Shown here one piece after another: positions 26,265-35,100 of a DNA stretch of 64,000 nucleotides. The notes under the pieces were generated by a model. It ran no database searches. It was not told the DNA's origin and was given only the letters and a program-made list of their open reading frames with translations. The translations under genes and the position numbers were made by a program. Positions within the stretch are counted from its first letter, which is position 1, and every line of letters starts with the position of its first letter. The stretch comes from an uncultured Elusimicrobia bacterium (lineage in GTDB: Bacteria > Elusimicrobiota > Elusimicrobia > Elusimicrobiales > UBA9959), in assembly GCA_903873295.1 (NCBI GenBank), contig CAIQNV010000082.1, positions 1 to 64,000 on the forward strand, written 5' to 3'.

Positions 26265-27203
26265 ATGACCGGAAGCAACAAATACAAATTTATAGGCGCG
26301 GTAATAGGCCTTTTTCTGGTGCCTTTTCTTATATTGAGCAGGCACTTTATCTACGGCGAGAGCGAGCTGCAGAAGAAGGACACGCTGAGCTACCTGGAGC
26401 TGCGCACCACTACCGGAGCGGGAATAATATCCGGCGTGCTCAATCTGAACTACAGTCTTTCCAGAGCGGCCGGGGCGGCCGCCGGGACCGCGGCGCTTAA
26501 GGAGGAACTGGCCGGGAGGGTCAAAGCGAACCCTTTCATCTATTCGGAGCTGGCGCTGCTGGGTCCGTCCGGAGCCGAACTTGCCCGCTTTTCAGCCGAC
26601 AGAAGCGTTAAGTCGCATCTGGATTATTCAAAAAGCCAGGTCTTTGCCGAGGCTAAGCAGACGCTCTCGCCGGCCGGAGCCGTCGAATACGGGGAATATA
26701 CGCCCCCGGCGCTGGTGCTGGCCGAGCCGCTTATGAAGGACGGCCCGGCGCCGGCTTATTACCTGGCCGGCAGGCTCAGCCTCGCTTATGTAGGCGAGGT
26801 AGTGCGGCTGATGGGGCGCAATTCTTACGGGAATTTCGGCCTTGTGGACATGGGCGGGCAGGTGATAGCGGACTCGATGAGCATGTCCATAATTAAGCCC
26901 GGGCTCAGAGCTCCCGCCGAGGTTATAAAATTGCTTTCCCTGGCCGCGGAGCGCGATACTCTCAGTTTTTCGAGCGAGGTTTATTTCCACGGCCGGGTTT
27001 TTCTGGTTTCTGTTTCCAATGTCGGCGGCTCAAAGTGGTGGATATACGAAATAATGGACTCCGGAAATATTCCGGTCCGCCGGGCTTCTTCCTGGGCCTG
27101 GAGGGTCGTTCTGTCCGGCATCCTTCTGATCGTTCTGTTCGGCGGGATAACCTACTGGCTGGCCCTGCACTGGCTTAAACCGGAGAATTCGCCTGTAAAC
27201 TGA
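26265..27203 (+). CDS. Orphan membrane sensor with extracytoplasmic Cache-like domain
   Basis: Protein of 312 residues. One transmembrane helix (about 9-26) and one near the C-terminus (about 280-302) enclose about 250 residues outside the cytoplasm, with the alternating pattern of a double Cache domain: FIYSELALLGPSGAELARFS in the first half and YGNFGLVDMGGQVIADS in the second. Only about 10 residues follow the second helix, so there is no kinase, HAMP, GGDEF or chemotaxis output. It could sense a small ligand and signal through a partner, or be a truncated receptor. The GH13 genes follow 112 bases later. Confidence 0.65.
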   Translation: MTGSNKYKFIGAVIGLFLVPFLILSRHFIYGESELQKKDTLSYLELRTTTGAGIISGVLNLNYSLSRAAGAAAGTAALKEELAGRVKANPFIYSELALLGPSGAELARFSADRSVKSHLDYSKSQVFAEAKQTLSPAGAVEYGEYTPPALVLAEPLMKDGPAPAYYLAGRLSLAYVGEVVRLMGRNSYGNFGLVDMGGQVIADSMSMSIIKPGLRAPAEVIKLLSLAAERDTLSFSSEVYFHGRVFLVSVSNVGGSKWWIYEIMDSGNIPVRRASSWAWRVVLSGILLIVLFGGITYWLALHWLKPENSPVN

Positions 27204-27253
27204 AAAAAGTCCGACTGAAGAGCTTTAGTTTATTCCGGGCGACTAGGCCTTTC

Positions 27254-27279
27254 GGGCAAAAAACCGGGCCTTTTTGCCC
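27254..27279. terminator. Hairpin with A/T flanks, probable bidirectional terminator
   Basis: GGGCAAAAA (27254-27262) pairs perfectly with TTTTTGCCC (27271-27279) across an 8-base loop, following the sensor stop at 27203. The GC base with T-rich arm fits an intrinsic terminator, although the U run is part of the stem. Confidence 0.55.
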
Positions 27280-27315
27280 TTGCCTTGCAGTCTTCTGTAA
27301 GGTATTACTATAGTA

Positions 27316-29298
27316 ATGACCTTATCCCGCTTTTTATTTAAATCGATCAGCCTGCTGCTGCTGGCCCTGCCGTCGGGCGTTTTGGCTTCCGGCCTTGAAG
27401 CCGACCGCAGCGATGCCTCCGCGCTTTTTGACGGGGGCCTCCCCCTTCCTCCCCGGGATGGCCCTTCCGCCGGGAGCGCGCGCGACGCCAACTCAGATTT
27501 TCTCAGGCAGATGAAGGAAGTGCTCTCCACCGGGGTCTGGGACGGGCCGTCCCCGCAGACCCGCCATTTCATGTTCAAGAACGCCAGCGAAGGCTGGACG
27601 GCCCAGGCCCAGAGCGTGGGGCTGGAGGGCTTCCTCTGGACCAAGAAAGAGCTGGAGGGGAAATACGGCGAGGCGGCCTTCTCCGGCCAGCTTAACGATT
27701 ATTTTACTTACCTTGACGGATTGCTTAAGCCCGCCGCCTGGACGGGCGAACTGCGCGCGGCGCTCGCCGACCTGAAGAATTCGCAGCTGCCCGACGGCGA
27801 GAAGAACGCCCGCCTGAACGCCATGCTTGAAAATTATGTCTCCGGCCTGCAGGCCAATATGGAGAAATACGACGGCGCGGCCTGGGCCAAAAAAGCCCGC
27901 ATTTACGAACTTTTCCCGCGCGCCTATAACCTGGACGGCCGCCGCTCGGCCTCCGGTTTTAAGTCGCCTTCCGATCCTTCTAAAACGCTTTTCTTCCGGG
28001 ACTTCCGGGCTTCGGATTTCGACGTTATCAAGCGCATGGGCTTCGACGCCGTGTGGCCCATGGGCATACTGCCAATCGGAGTGCGGGGACAGACGGGCGC
28101 CGGCGGCGGCTCGCCGTACTCCATAAGCGACCATGGCACGGTTAACCCGGACCTGGGGACCGAGGAAGATTTTAAAAACTTTGTAAACAGGGCGCATCAG
28201 GCCGGGCTGAAAGTTATCGTGGATTTTGTGGTTAACCACACTTCGCTCGACTCGAAGCTGCTGGCGGAGAACCCCGACTATTTCGTCAGCTTCCGCTACG
28301 ACGGGCCCTGTCCCAAGGACGGCTATTTCGAAAGCTACTGGAACGGCGGAAAATACTGCGTGCACCACGGCGGCTTCGAGTACGGCGGCGGGGTCTCCAG
28401 CTGGATAGACACCGCCCAGATAAACTATTCCAACAAGGGGCTGCGCGACAGGATGACGGCGACGATCAAGGGCTGGGTGACCAAGTTCGACGTGGACGGG
28501 TTCCGCGTGGACATGGCTTATCTGGCGCTGAACAACGTTTTCGCGCGCACCTGGCAGAAGAGCATGCCGCACGAAGAATTTTACCGCCAGCTTATCTGGA
28601 CGGTGAAGGCCGCCAAGCCTTCCGCCGCCTTTATGGCCGAGGCCTACGCCTATCAGGAAGACCTCGGAGCCTGCGGTTTCGACACTATCTACAGCAAGCA
28701 CGAGGAGGCCAGGCCGGAGGGGCAGACCGGCTGGTATAACTCAACGGAAAGCGGAAACGCCTACCAGGTGCAGAGCTCGCTTAACCGGGCGGCCTTCCTG
28801 GCCTGGCAGACGGGGGGCGCCGGCTCCGTCATGTTCATAGGCAACCACGACGAACCGGCCCCGGAGAAAGTTTACGGCCGGCGCCTGCCGGCGGCGCTGG
28901 CGCTGACGCTGCTTTATCCCGGCGCAGTTATGATGTATTCGGGCGCGGAGATAGGCTACGACGCGGCCGTCCCGACGGAGCATAAGCCGCTGCCTTTCAG
29001 CGCCCCCTGCGAGGTCGATTGGAGCGGGGGAGATCCCGCGGTAAAGAAGATTTATCAGGAAGTCCTGGCCCTGGCCGCCCGCGTCCGCGCGGAACTGGGG
29101 GACTACGATATGGAGCCGCTCTGGCCGGGCCCCGGCCAGACCTGGGCCGGCTATATTCTCAAGTCGAAGGCCGCGCCCGGACTGCGGCGTATCTTGATAG
29201 GCAATGTAACCTGGAACGGCACCCGCGCCGAAGTTCCGCAGGCCGGCTTCAGCGGCAGCCTCGAGCCCGGCGAATACCGCCTCCTGGACCCGCGCTGA
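27316..29298 (+). CDS. Secreted GH13 alpha-amylase family enzyme
   Basis: Protein of 660 residues with a signal peptide (about 1-25, ending VLAS) and an N-terminal region of about 180 residues before the catalytic barrel, which starts near IYELFPRAYN. GH13 conserved regions: VDFVVNHTS; GFRVDMAY with nucleophile Asp399; FMAEAYA with acid/base Glu442; and IGNHDEPAP with Asp512. A C-terminal beta domain ends the protein. It is likely to cleave alpha-glucans or a disaccharide outside the cytoplasm. The ATG at 27316 lies directly after TTGCAG-18 bases-TATAGT, so the transcript may start at or within the first codons. Exact specificity (amylase, maltogenic or sucrose type) cannot be read. Confidence 0.88.
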   Translation: MTLSRFLFKSISLLLLALPSGVLASGLEADRSDASALFDGGLPLPPRDGPSAGSARDANSDFLRQMKEVLSTGVWDGPSPQTRHFMFKNASEGWTAQAQSVGLEGFLWTKKELEGKYGEAAFSGQLNDYFTYLDGLLKPAAWTGELRAALADLKNSQLPDGEKNARLNAMLENYVSGLQANMEKYDGAAWAKKARIYELFPRAYNLDGRRSASGFKSPSDPSKTLFFRDFRASDFDVIKRMGFDAVWPMGILPIGVRGQTGAGGGSPYSISDHGTVNPDLGTEEDFKNFVNRAHQAGLKVIVDFVVNHTSLDSKLLAENPDYFVSFRYDGPCPKDGYFESYWNGGKYCVHHGGFEYGGGVSSWIDTAQINYSNKGLRDRMTATIKGWVTKFDVDGFRVDMAYLALNNVFARTWQKSMPHEEFYRQLIWTVKAAKPSAAFMAEAYAYQEDLGACGFDTIYSKHEEARPEGQTGWYNSTESGNAYQVQSSLNRAAFLAWQTGGAGSVMFIGNHDEPAPEKVYGRRLPAALALTLLYPGAVMMYSGAEIGYDAAVPTEHKPLPFSAPCEVDWSGGDPAVKKIYQEVLALAARVRAELGDYDMEPLWPGPGQTWAGYILKSKAAPGLRRILIGNVTWNGTRAEVPQAGFSGSLEPGEYRLLDPR

Positions 29299-29358
29299 TA
29301 CCGTATTTGCTATAATCAACCTTGGGATCACCTAATTTTTATAAGTCAGGGAGGCAAT

Positions 29359-30855
29359 GTGCTGCGTTCAAACCCGCATTTGATCGAGATCAACACGAGA
29401 CTGTGGCTTAAGCAGCTGCGGGTCAAATATTCCCTGCCCGAGATGAAGCTTTCCTCCGTGCCCGACGAGGAGTGGCAGGAGCTGCGCCACCTGGGCTTCG
29501 ACATAGTCTGGCTGGTGGGCGTGTGGGAGCCCAGCCCCGAATCGGAACGCATAGCGCGCGGGGACAAGGCGCTGCTGGAGGACCTTAAAGCTCTGCCGCC
29601 CGGCTTCGGGCCTGAGGCGGTGGGGGCCTCTCCCTACTCGATCCACTGGTACCGCCTTAATGACGAGCTCGGCTTCGAGTGGGAATTGAAAGCCCTCAAA
29701 GAAAAACTTAACTCCATGGGCATGAAGCTGATGGTGGACCTGGTCTCCAACCATACGGCCAAGGACAACCCGTACATAAAAGAATGCCCCGACTGTTTTA
29801 TCAACGGCTCCGAAGAGGATTTTAAGGCGCATCCGGACTGGTTCTTCGAAATTCCGGACGGCGAGAAGAAGCGCTATATCGCCTACGGCCGCGACCCCAA
29901 TTTTCCGGCCTGGACCGACAGCGCCCAGCTTAACTATTTCAACCCGGCGACGCGGGACCGCGTCCTTTCCGTGCTTCTGCGCATAGCCGACATGGCCGAC
30001 GGCGTGCGCTGCGACATGGTGATGCTGACGCTTAACGAAATACACGAGACCACCTGGGGCGCTCTCTTGAGCCGCGGCGGCTACAAGCGTCCCGAAGACG
30101 AGTTCTGGGAGAGCGCTATCAGAACCGTGAAGGAAAAGCACCCCGAGTTCGTCTTCCTGGCCGAGGTTTACTGGGGGCTGGAGTGGCGCGTGCAGCAGAT
30201 AGGTTTCGACTATACCTACGACAAGGGCACCTACGACCGCCTGCGGTTCCAGGGCCCCCAGGAGCTGCGCGGCCACCTGCGCGCCGAGAAGCTTTACCAG
30301 AAGCGCTCCGCCCGCTTTATCGACAACCACGACGAGCAGCCCTCGCTTATCGCTTTCGGCAGGCAGAAGGCCATGGCCGCCGGCGTGGTCGTATCCACCA
30401 TAAAAGGCCTGCGTTTTTACAATGATAACCAGGTGGACGGCATAAAGGTGCGGGTGCCGCTGCAGCTTAATGAACTTTACGAGCGGGTCCCCGACCAGGA
30501 AGTGAAGAAGTTCTACGCCAAACTGCTGAAGATCACCGACCATCCCGCGTTCCACGGCGGGGAATGGGCGCTGCTGGACGTGCGTCAGTGCGAACCCGAA
30601 AACCACTCCAACGCCAATATACTGGCCTGGTCCTGGGCCCAGCGCCGGACGCTTAAGGTCGTCGTAGTAAATTATTCGAACGAGGCTTCCTGCGGCGTGG
30701 TGAACGTCTCCATAAAAAGCGAAGGCGAAACTACCGCCATCTTCGAGGAGCTTTCGGACCGCTTCTTCTCGTTCAGATCCGCGGAGCTGGGCGGCGGTTT
30801 GAAGCTGCAGAAGATGGCCCCGTATTCCGCCTACATCTTCGACGTGGAATTCTAA
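29359..30855 (+). CDS. Cytoplasmic GH13 alpha-amylase family enzyme
   Basis: Protein of 498 residues without a signal peptide. GTG start with a strong AGGGAGG ribosome site 5 bases upstream; a TATAAT (29311-29316) may drive it separately. The catalytic regions are complete: VDLVSNHTA, GVRCDMVM with nucleophile Asp219, FLAEVYWG with Glu269, and FIDNHDEQ with Asp325. Related to GH13 enzymes that act on short malto-oligosaccharides or glucosides, with a typical C-terminal beta-sandwich. Paired with the secreted enzyme upstream, it may process sugars taken up after external hydrolysis, or modify an internal glucan. Followed by a strong terminator. Confidence 0.86.
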   Translation: MLRSNPHLIEINTRLWLKQLRVKYSLPEMKLSSVPDEEWQELRHLGFDIVWLVGVWEPSPESERIARGDKALLEDLKALPPGFGPEAVGASPYSIHWYRLNDELGFEWELKALKEKLNSMGMKLMVDLVSNHTAKDNPYIKECPDCFINGSEEDFKAHPDWFFEIPDGEKKRYIAYGRDPNFPAWTDSAQLNYFNPATRDRVLSVLLRIADMADGVRCDMVMLTLNEIHETTWGALLSRGGYKRPEDEFWESAIRTVKEKHPEFVFLAEVYWGLEWRVQQIGFDYTYDKGTYDRLRFQGPQELRGHLRAEKLYQKRSARFIDNHDEQPSLIAFGRQKAMAAGVVVSTIKGLRFYNDNQVDGIKVRVPLQLNELYERVPDQEVKKFYAKLLKITDHPAFHGGEWALLDVRQCEPENHSNANILAWSWAQRRTLKVVVVNYSNEASCGVVNVSIKSEGETTAIFEELSDRFFSFRSAELGGGLKLQKMAPYSAYIFDVEF

Positions 30856-30874
30856 AGCCAAAAAAACAAGAGAG

Positions 30875-30902
30875 GCCGGCGTTAACCCGCCGGCTTTTTT
30901 TT
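30875..30902 (+). terminator. Rho-independent terminator after the GH13 genes
   Basis: The 7-bp stem GCCGGCG (30875-30881) pairs with CGCCGGC (30888-30894), then eight T. The preceding A run (AAAAAAC) could let it work in both directions. Confidence 0.9.
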
Positions 30903-30968
30903 ATATTTATAATCGCGAGATGCGAAGTCGGGGCCTACCGCGCGCACAGTGAGAGCCAAAACGCGTTT

Positions 30969-31106
30969 GGCGGTCTACCGTGTGGGCCGGAACGCAAAAA
31001 CAGGGTCGGGCACACCGTGCCCGCCCTTCCCTGCCTCGCCCTCCGCGCTTACGCAAGCGTCGGGCTCCGGCGGGGTTTTGCTAACCCGGCCCGCACGGTC
31101 ACCGCC
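30969..31106 (+). repeat. Structured repeat family, copy B
   Basis: Outer stem GGCGGT (30969-30974) with ACCGCC (31101-31106), continued by a 14-bp stem (30977-30990 with 31086-31099, one G-T wobble). Then the AAC/TAAC loop and inner stem GCAAAA/TTTTGC. Hairpin 1 is GGGCAC-ACC-GTGCCC (31008-31022). Hairpin 2 combines GCCC/GGGC with CGCTT-ACGC-AAGCG (31038-31065). Upstream lie the segment GATGCGAAGTCGGGG (from 30919), shared with copy E, and a small hairpin GCCAAA/TTTGGC (30955-30971). It forms a convergent pair with copy D. The gap 30856-31332 between convergent gh13 and comF holds only the terminator and this pair. Confidence 0.85.
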
Positions 31107-31146
31107 AGTCGCGCATTTGTAGCAGTTTAATTAAAAATATGCGGAG

Positions 31147-31278
31147 GGGAGACCGCGGGGGCAGGATAAGAAAAACCGTCGTTGAGCCCGCCGCTTGCAT
31201 AAGCGCGGCGGGCGAATACCGAGTGAGGCCACGGTGTGGCCGAACGTGTTTTTCGTTCCTGCCCTCGCGGTCGGCCCC
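31147..31278 (-). repeat. Structured repeat family, copy D (minus orientation)
   Basis: Outer stem of 15 bp (31151-31165 with 31258-31272) with a single mismatch, extended by GGGG/CCCC. On the minus strand the internal loop reads AAC, and the inner stem is GAAAAA/TTTTTC where other copies have GCAAAA/TTTTGC: a base pair changed on both sides. Hairpin 1 is GGCCAC-GGT-GTGGCC on the plus strand (31227-31241). Hairpin 2 spans 31186-31213 with a loop containing TGCAT. It faces copy B across a 40-base AT-rich spacer (31107-31146). Confidence 0.82.
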
Positions 31279-31332
31279 GACTGGGCTTCTCGCGGTCCGA
31301 ATCGGGAGAGTCTGCCGAATGAAGTGCGAGTG

Positions 31333-32061
31333 CTACGGTTCGCGGGCCAGGGTGTAGGCGGCTACGGATCTGGCGCCGGCTTTTTTGAGTTCGGAGGCCA
31401 GCTCTTCGAGCGTGGCCAGCGTGGTGGCCACGTCGTCCACCAGCAGGATCTTCCTTCCTTTTACGAGCTCAGGCTTCGAAATGATGAAAGCTCCGGCCAT
31501 GTTGCCCTTTCTTTCCGCTTTGGAAAGGGCGGTCTGGCTGGGCGTATTCCTCGTCCTGGCGGCGGCGCCCCGCAGGTGGAAAAGGTTGCAGCGCGCGGCC
31601 AGGCCGGCCGCCAGCAGTTCGGCCTGGTTAAAGCCGCGCTCCCTGCGCTTGGCCGGATGCAGCGGCACCGCGGCCGAGAAATTATAGGGCGCCAGCTCCG
31701 GGAAGCCGGCCAGGGCGGCGGCCATCTTTCCGGCCAGGAAGCCCGCCAGATCCTCGCGCGCCCTGTATTTGAAAGCGTGCACCAGGGAGCGCAGCTGCGG
31801 GTTAAAAACATAAGCCGAGCGCGCCAGGGCCAGCGAGCGCGGGCCGCCGCCCCGGCAGTCGCGGCAGGCCTGTCCGCCGTCGTTCAGCGGCAGGCCGCAG
31901 GTTTTACAGTGAAGCTCAGGCAGCGGCTCCAGGCCGTCCTCGCAGGCGGGGCAGAGCGGAGAGGGCTCAAGGTAATGCAGGTCCAGCCCGCAATGCGCGC
32001 AGGTCTTGGGCAGCAGGACGTTCAGTAAATATTTTCCGATATTTATAGCATTGAAGTTCAT
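31333..32061 (-). CDS. comF: ComF-family phosphoribosyltransferase-like protein
   Basis: Protein of 242 residues, the normal ComF length. The N-terminal 75 residues carry four CxxC-type pairs (CAHC, CPAC, CKTC, CRDC), a zinc-ribbon-like pattern. The C-terminal type I phosphoribosyltransferase domain has the PRPP loop ILLVDDVATTLATLEE near residue 203 and the motif RGFNQAELLA. ComF is needed for DNA uptake in naturally competent bacteria, probably in handling incoming single-stranded DNA. It lies 41 bases downstream of the SprA-like gene on the same strand, so probably co-transcribed. Confidence 0.92.
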   Translation of the reverse strand: MNFNAINIGKYLLNVLLPKTCAHCGLDLHYLEPSPLCPACEDGLEPLPELHCKTCGLPLNDGGQACRDCRGGGPRSLALARSAYVFNPQLRSLVHAFKYRAREDLAGFLAGKMAAALAGFPELAPYNFSAAVPLHPAKRRERGFNQAELLAAGLAARCNLFHLRGAAARTRNTPSQTALSKAERKGNMAGAFIISKPELVKGRKILLVDDVATTLATLEELASELKKAGARSVAAYTLAREP

Positions 32062-32102
32062 ATCATTGCTGCCGGTATAGGTACCGGTTCTCCGTCTCCG
32101 CC

Positions 32103-35100
32103 TTAGAACTGGAACGTCAGCGTGCTGCCGGCCTGGTAGGAGACGTATTCTTCCTGTTTAAGATATTTGTGCCAGAAGCGCTGCAGCCCGAGGTTGAAAG
32201 TGAGGCGCAGGTTCTTTGCCGCCTCGTAATCGGCGCTGGAGTTGAGCGAGAACAGCCGGTTGTTCTCCGCTATGACGATGGGCGAGGATTTTATCGCGTA
32301 GCTGAGCGTCGTGGTCCAGACTATGCGGTTGGTGAAGATGATGGCCTGCTTCATAAAGGGCAGCTTCAGCCCTTTCGGCAGCTGGAAGTCCGATTTGATA
32401 AGCAGGCTCGGAGTTATGGTCTTGGTGTTGGCTGTTACGACGCCCAGCGCCGCTTTGGTCTTGTCCGAAACATAATCCGCTTTGGGCGTGAAACGGAATT
32501 TCTTGTAGTCGAAAGTCCCCTGCAGCGTGGCGTCGTCGTGCTTGGTGACCTGTGTGCGCTGGTTTACCCGCAGGTCCTTCCTGTCGGTTAGACGCAGATT
32601 GTAGCTGGCCGCCGCATCCACCTTGTTCAGCAGCTTGAAGCGCAGGTCCGTCCCGTAGGTGCCGGAAGTGTCGAGCGAAATGCCTTTTGCCTCGTTGGTG
32701 TTGCGCGAATACTTCAGGTTGATGGTGGCGCTCTGCGCCCAGCGGCGGGCGCGCACCAGGGCTTCAAGCTGCGAGAGGGAGAGAATGACGTCGGGAAAAG
32801 TGCGGTTGACGCTTTTTGAAATAGTGCCGGTCACTTCGGAGCGCTGCACCGAGTTGCTGAAATTGTTCGTTAATGAAAGAGTGTTGAGCGGCGCCGCCGA
32901 CCCTTTTAAGCTATACCCCTCGAAAGGCTGCCAGCGCTGGGTGGAATTCACCGTGTCGCGCAGAGTGACGGAATTGCGCTGCGCGAAGGGGTTGGAGGGC
33001 TTCATGGAATCCCTCAGCCAGAGCAGCGGCCTGGTATTAAAGTCTTTTTCCACATTGGCCCAGGAGTCTCCGTCCTGTATCTGGTAGTTGGAGGAGAGCA
33101 CCAGCGAGCGCAGCAGGCGGTTGCGGGGCGCCAGGTCGTTCATGCTCAGGGTAAGGCTCACGCCGCCCTGCGCGGTGCGGGTTACCGATTTGATCATGCC
33201 CGGAGCGTAGAAGGTGGACCGCTGGGCCAGCGTGACGGTGGTGATATTGAGATTGTTGTTCTCCATGGTGGTGACGGAGTAGTTCGCCGACGGGTTCAGC
33301 CAGCGCGCTATCAACAGGTTGGAATTGAGGTCAACTGTCTGCTGCATGGACTTGTTGTAGCGCTCCGTGTTCAGCGGGTCGGAGATGGGAGCGCGCTCCT
33401 CTCGGGCGGTCTGCAGCGAGTAGCCGGGGTTGAAAGAGGAGCCGTTCCAGGGGATGAAGGCCAGTTTTGCGCCGTAGGCGTCGGTGCGCTCGTCGGTGTT
33501 ATAAAGGCCGTCCCTGAGCACCAGCTTGGCGGGGTCGTAGTCAACCTTGCTAAGGCCGAGAGAATAGTTAAAGTTGAGCGTACGCGGCAGGACGGGCAGC
33601 GAGCCCGGCACCGAGTAGTCCAGGTTTGCGGCATAGATGGCCCGGTCGTCCTTGCGGCTGAGGAGGCCGTAGTCAGTTATGCCTTTGGAATAGTTAAGTC
33701 CCAGCCTGGGCAGCGAGGTGATGTTAAGGCTGCCCGAGGCCGTGCCGTCGAATTTCTTTACGCGCCCCTGCTGCAGGGAGTTCACCAGGTTGTTCGACCC
33801 GGTAGCCAGCGTGTTGGGCGTCACGGTTATCTGACGCGCGGCCGTGACGTTCACAGGGAAGAAGGCCAGGCGGGTGATATTGAGGTAGCCGGTCTGCTGC
33901 TCATTGTCCTGGTTGGCTATGGCGGTAACCGGCGTCTGGAAGCTGCGGTCCATGAAGCGGTGCTTGCCGCCGAAGCTGAGCCAGCCGGGGATCTCAAACG
34001 ACCCTTCCACCTTGCGGGCGTTGCCTACGCGGGTGAGCGGCTTGGCCAGGTGCAGCTCGTTAAAATAAACCAGGCCGCTGTGGCTGCCGCCGTCGGTCGC
34101 CTCTACGCCCACTATGAACTGCGGTATCTGCTGAAGGCTGGGAGTTCCCCTTGAGGAGATAGCCACTCCGGGGGCCGAAGGGGACCAGATATCAGGGATC
34201 TTATCGCCGGTTATGTCTTCCTGGTTTACCGTGATAAGGCGCCAGCCGGTGAAGTCGAGCGGCACCGAGGCTTTGAAATAATTATTGGCGTCCCCGGCCT
34301 TTATGTAAAAGCTCGCGCCGGGATCCGTAGCGTCATACTCCGGGTCGGATTTTTTCGGGCTCCTGACCAGAAAGCGGAGCTGCTCGTGCTGGGAAATGTC
34401 AATGGCCGTGCTGAACTTTCGGTAAACATAGACCGCGGACGTGGAGTTAATGTTGTCATAGTTCAGGGCCAGGGTCTGTTCGGTGAGGGAGCTGGAATTA
34501 CTCTTCTGCTTCTGTTCCGAGACCGACCCGTAGAGGTTGTTGAAGACTGCGGTCGCGTCTCCGCCGGCCTCATGGATGGGCGTATAGCCGGGGTTGTCCT
34601 GGTTGTTGACTCCTATAGCCTGCATGGAGCCGGTGTTGGTGCTTGACTGTACCGTCCAGGTATTTCCTACGGCCGAGATGCGGGCGAACTTCACCACGCC
34701 GGTTTTCCCGTTGACGCCGTCCCAGTGCAGCGTGATGCGCACCTGCTTTATCGCGTTCCACTTGAAAGTGTCGGTGGAGGTGATGGCCAGCGGGAGGTAG
34801 AGGGTGTGCCATCTGGCGTCGGTGAAGTTCACCCGGTTCTTAGTCGCGCCGTTGTCGTTGTTGTCTATGAATTTAGTGCCGGTAACGTAGCCGAAGCTGC
34901 CGCCGGTGAAATCCTGCGCGTCGAGCCGGCCGTTCTTGTTGAGGTCCTCGGAATCCAGCCGTCCGTTGCCGGCGCCGTAGCGCTTTGAACTCAGGCCGGC
35001 GGGGGCGTAAAGCCAGCCGATGTCCTCGGAGCTGGAGACCTGCTCGTCGCAGTTGAGGTCTTCGCTGTTGGGCGCGTGGGTGAGCCTGAGCCCCGAGGCG

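Noticed and set aside
29368-30861. A 497-codon minus-strand frame across the cytoplasmic GH13 gene
   Set aside because: The plus-strand protein has every GH13 catalytic region; the antisense product has none of any family.
30969-31278. Integron attC sites
   Set aside because: Internal GTTAGC-like and AAC bases recall attC ends, but each element has two extra internal hairpins and a long GC stem. No cassette array or integrase is present.
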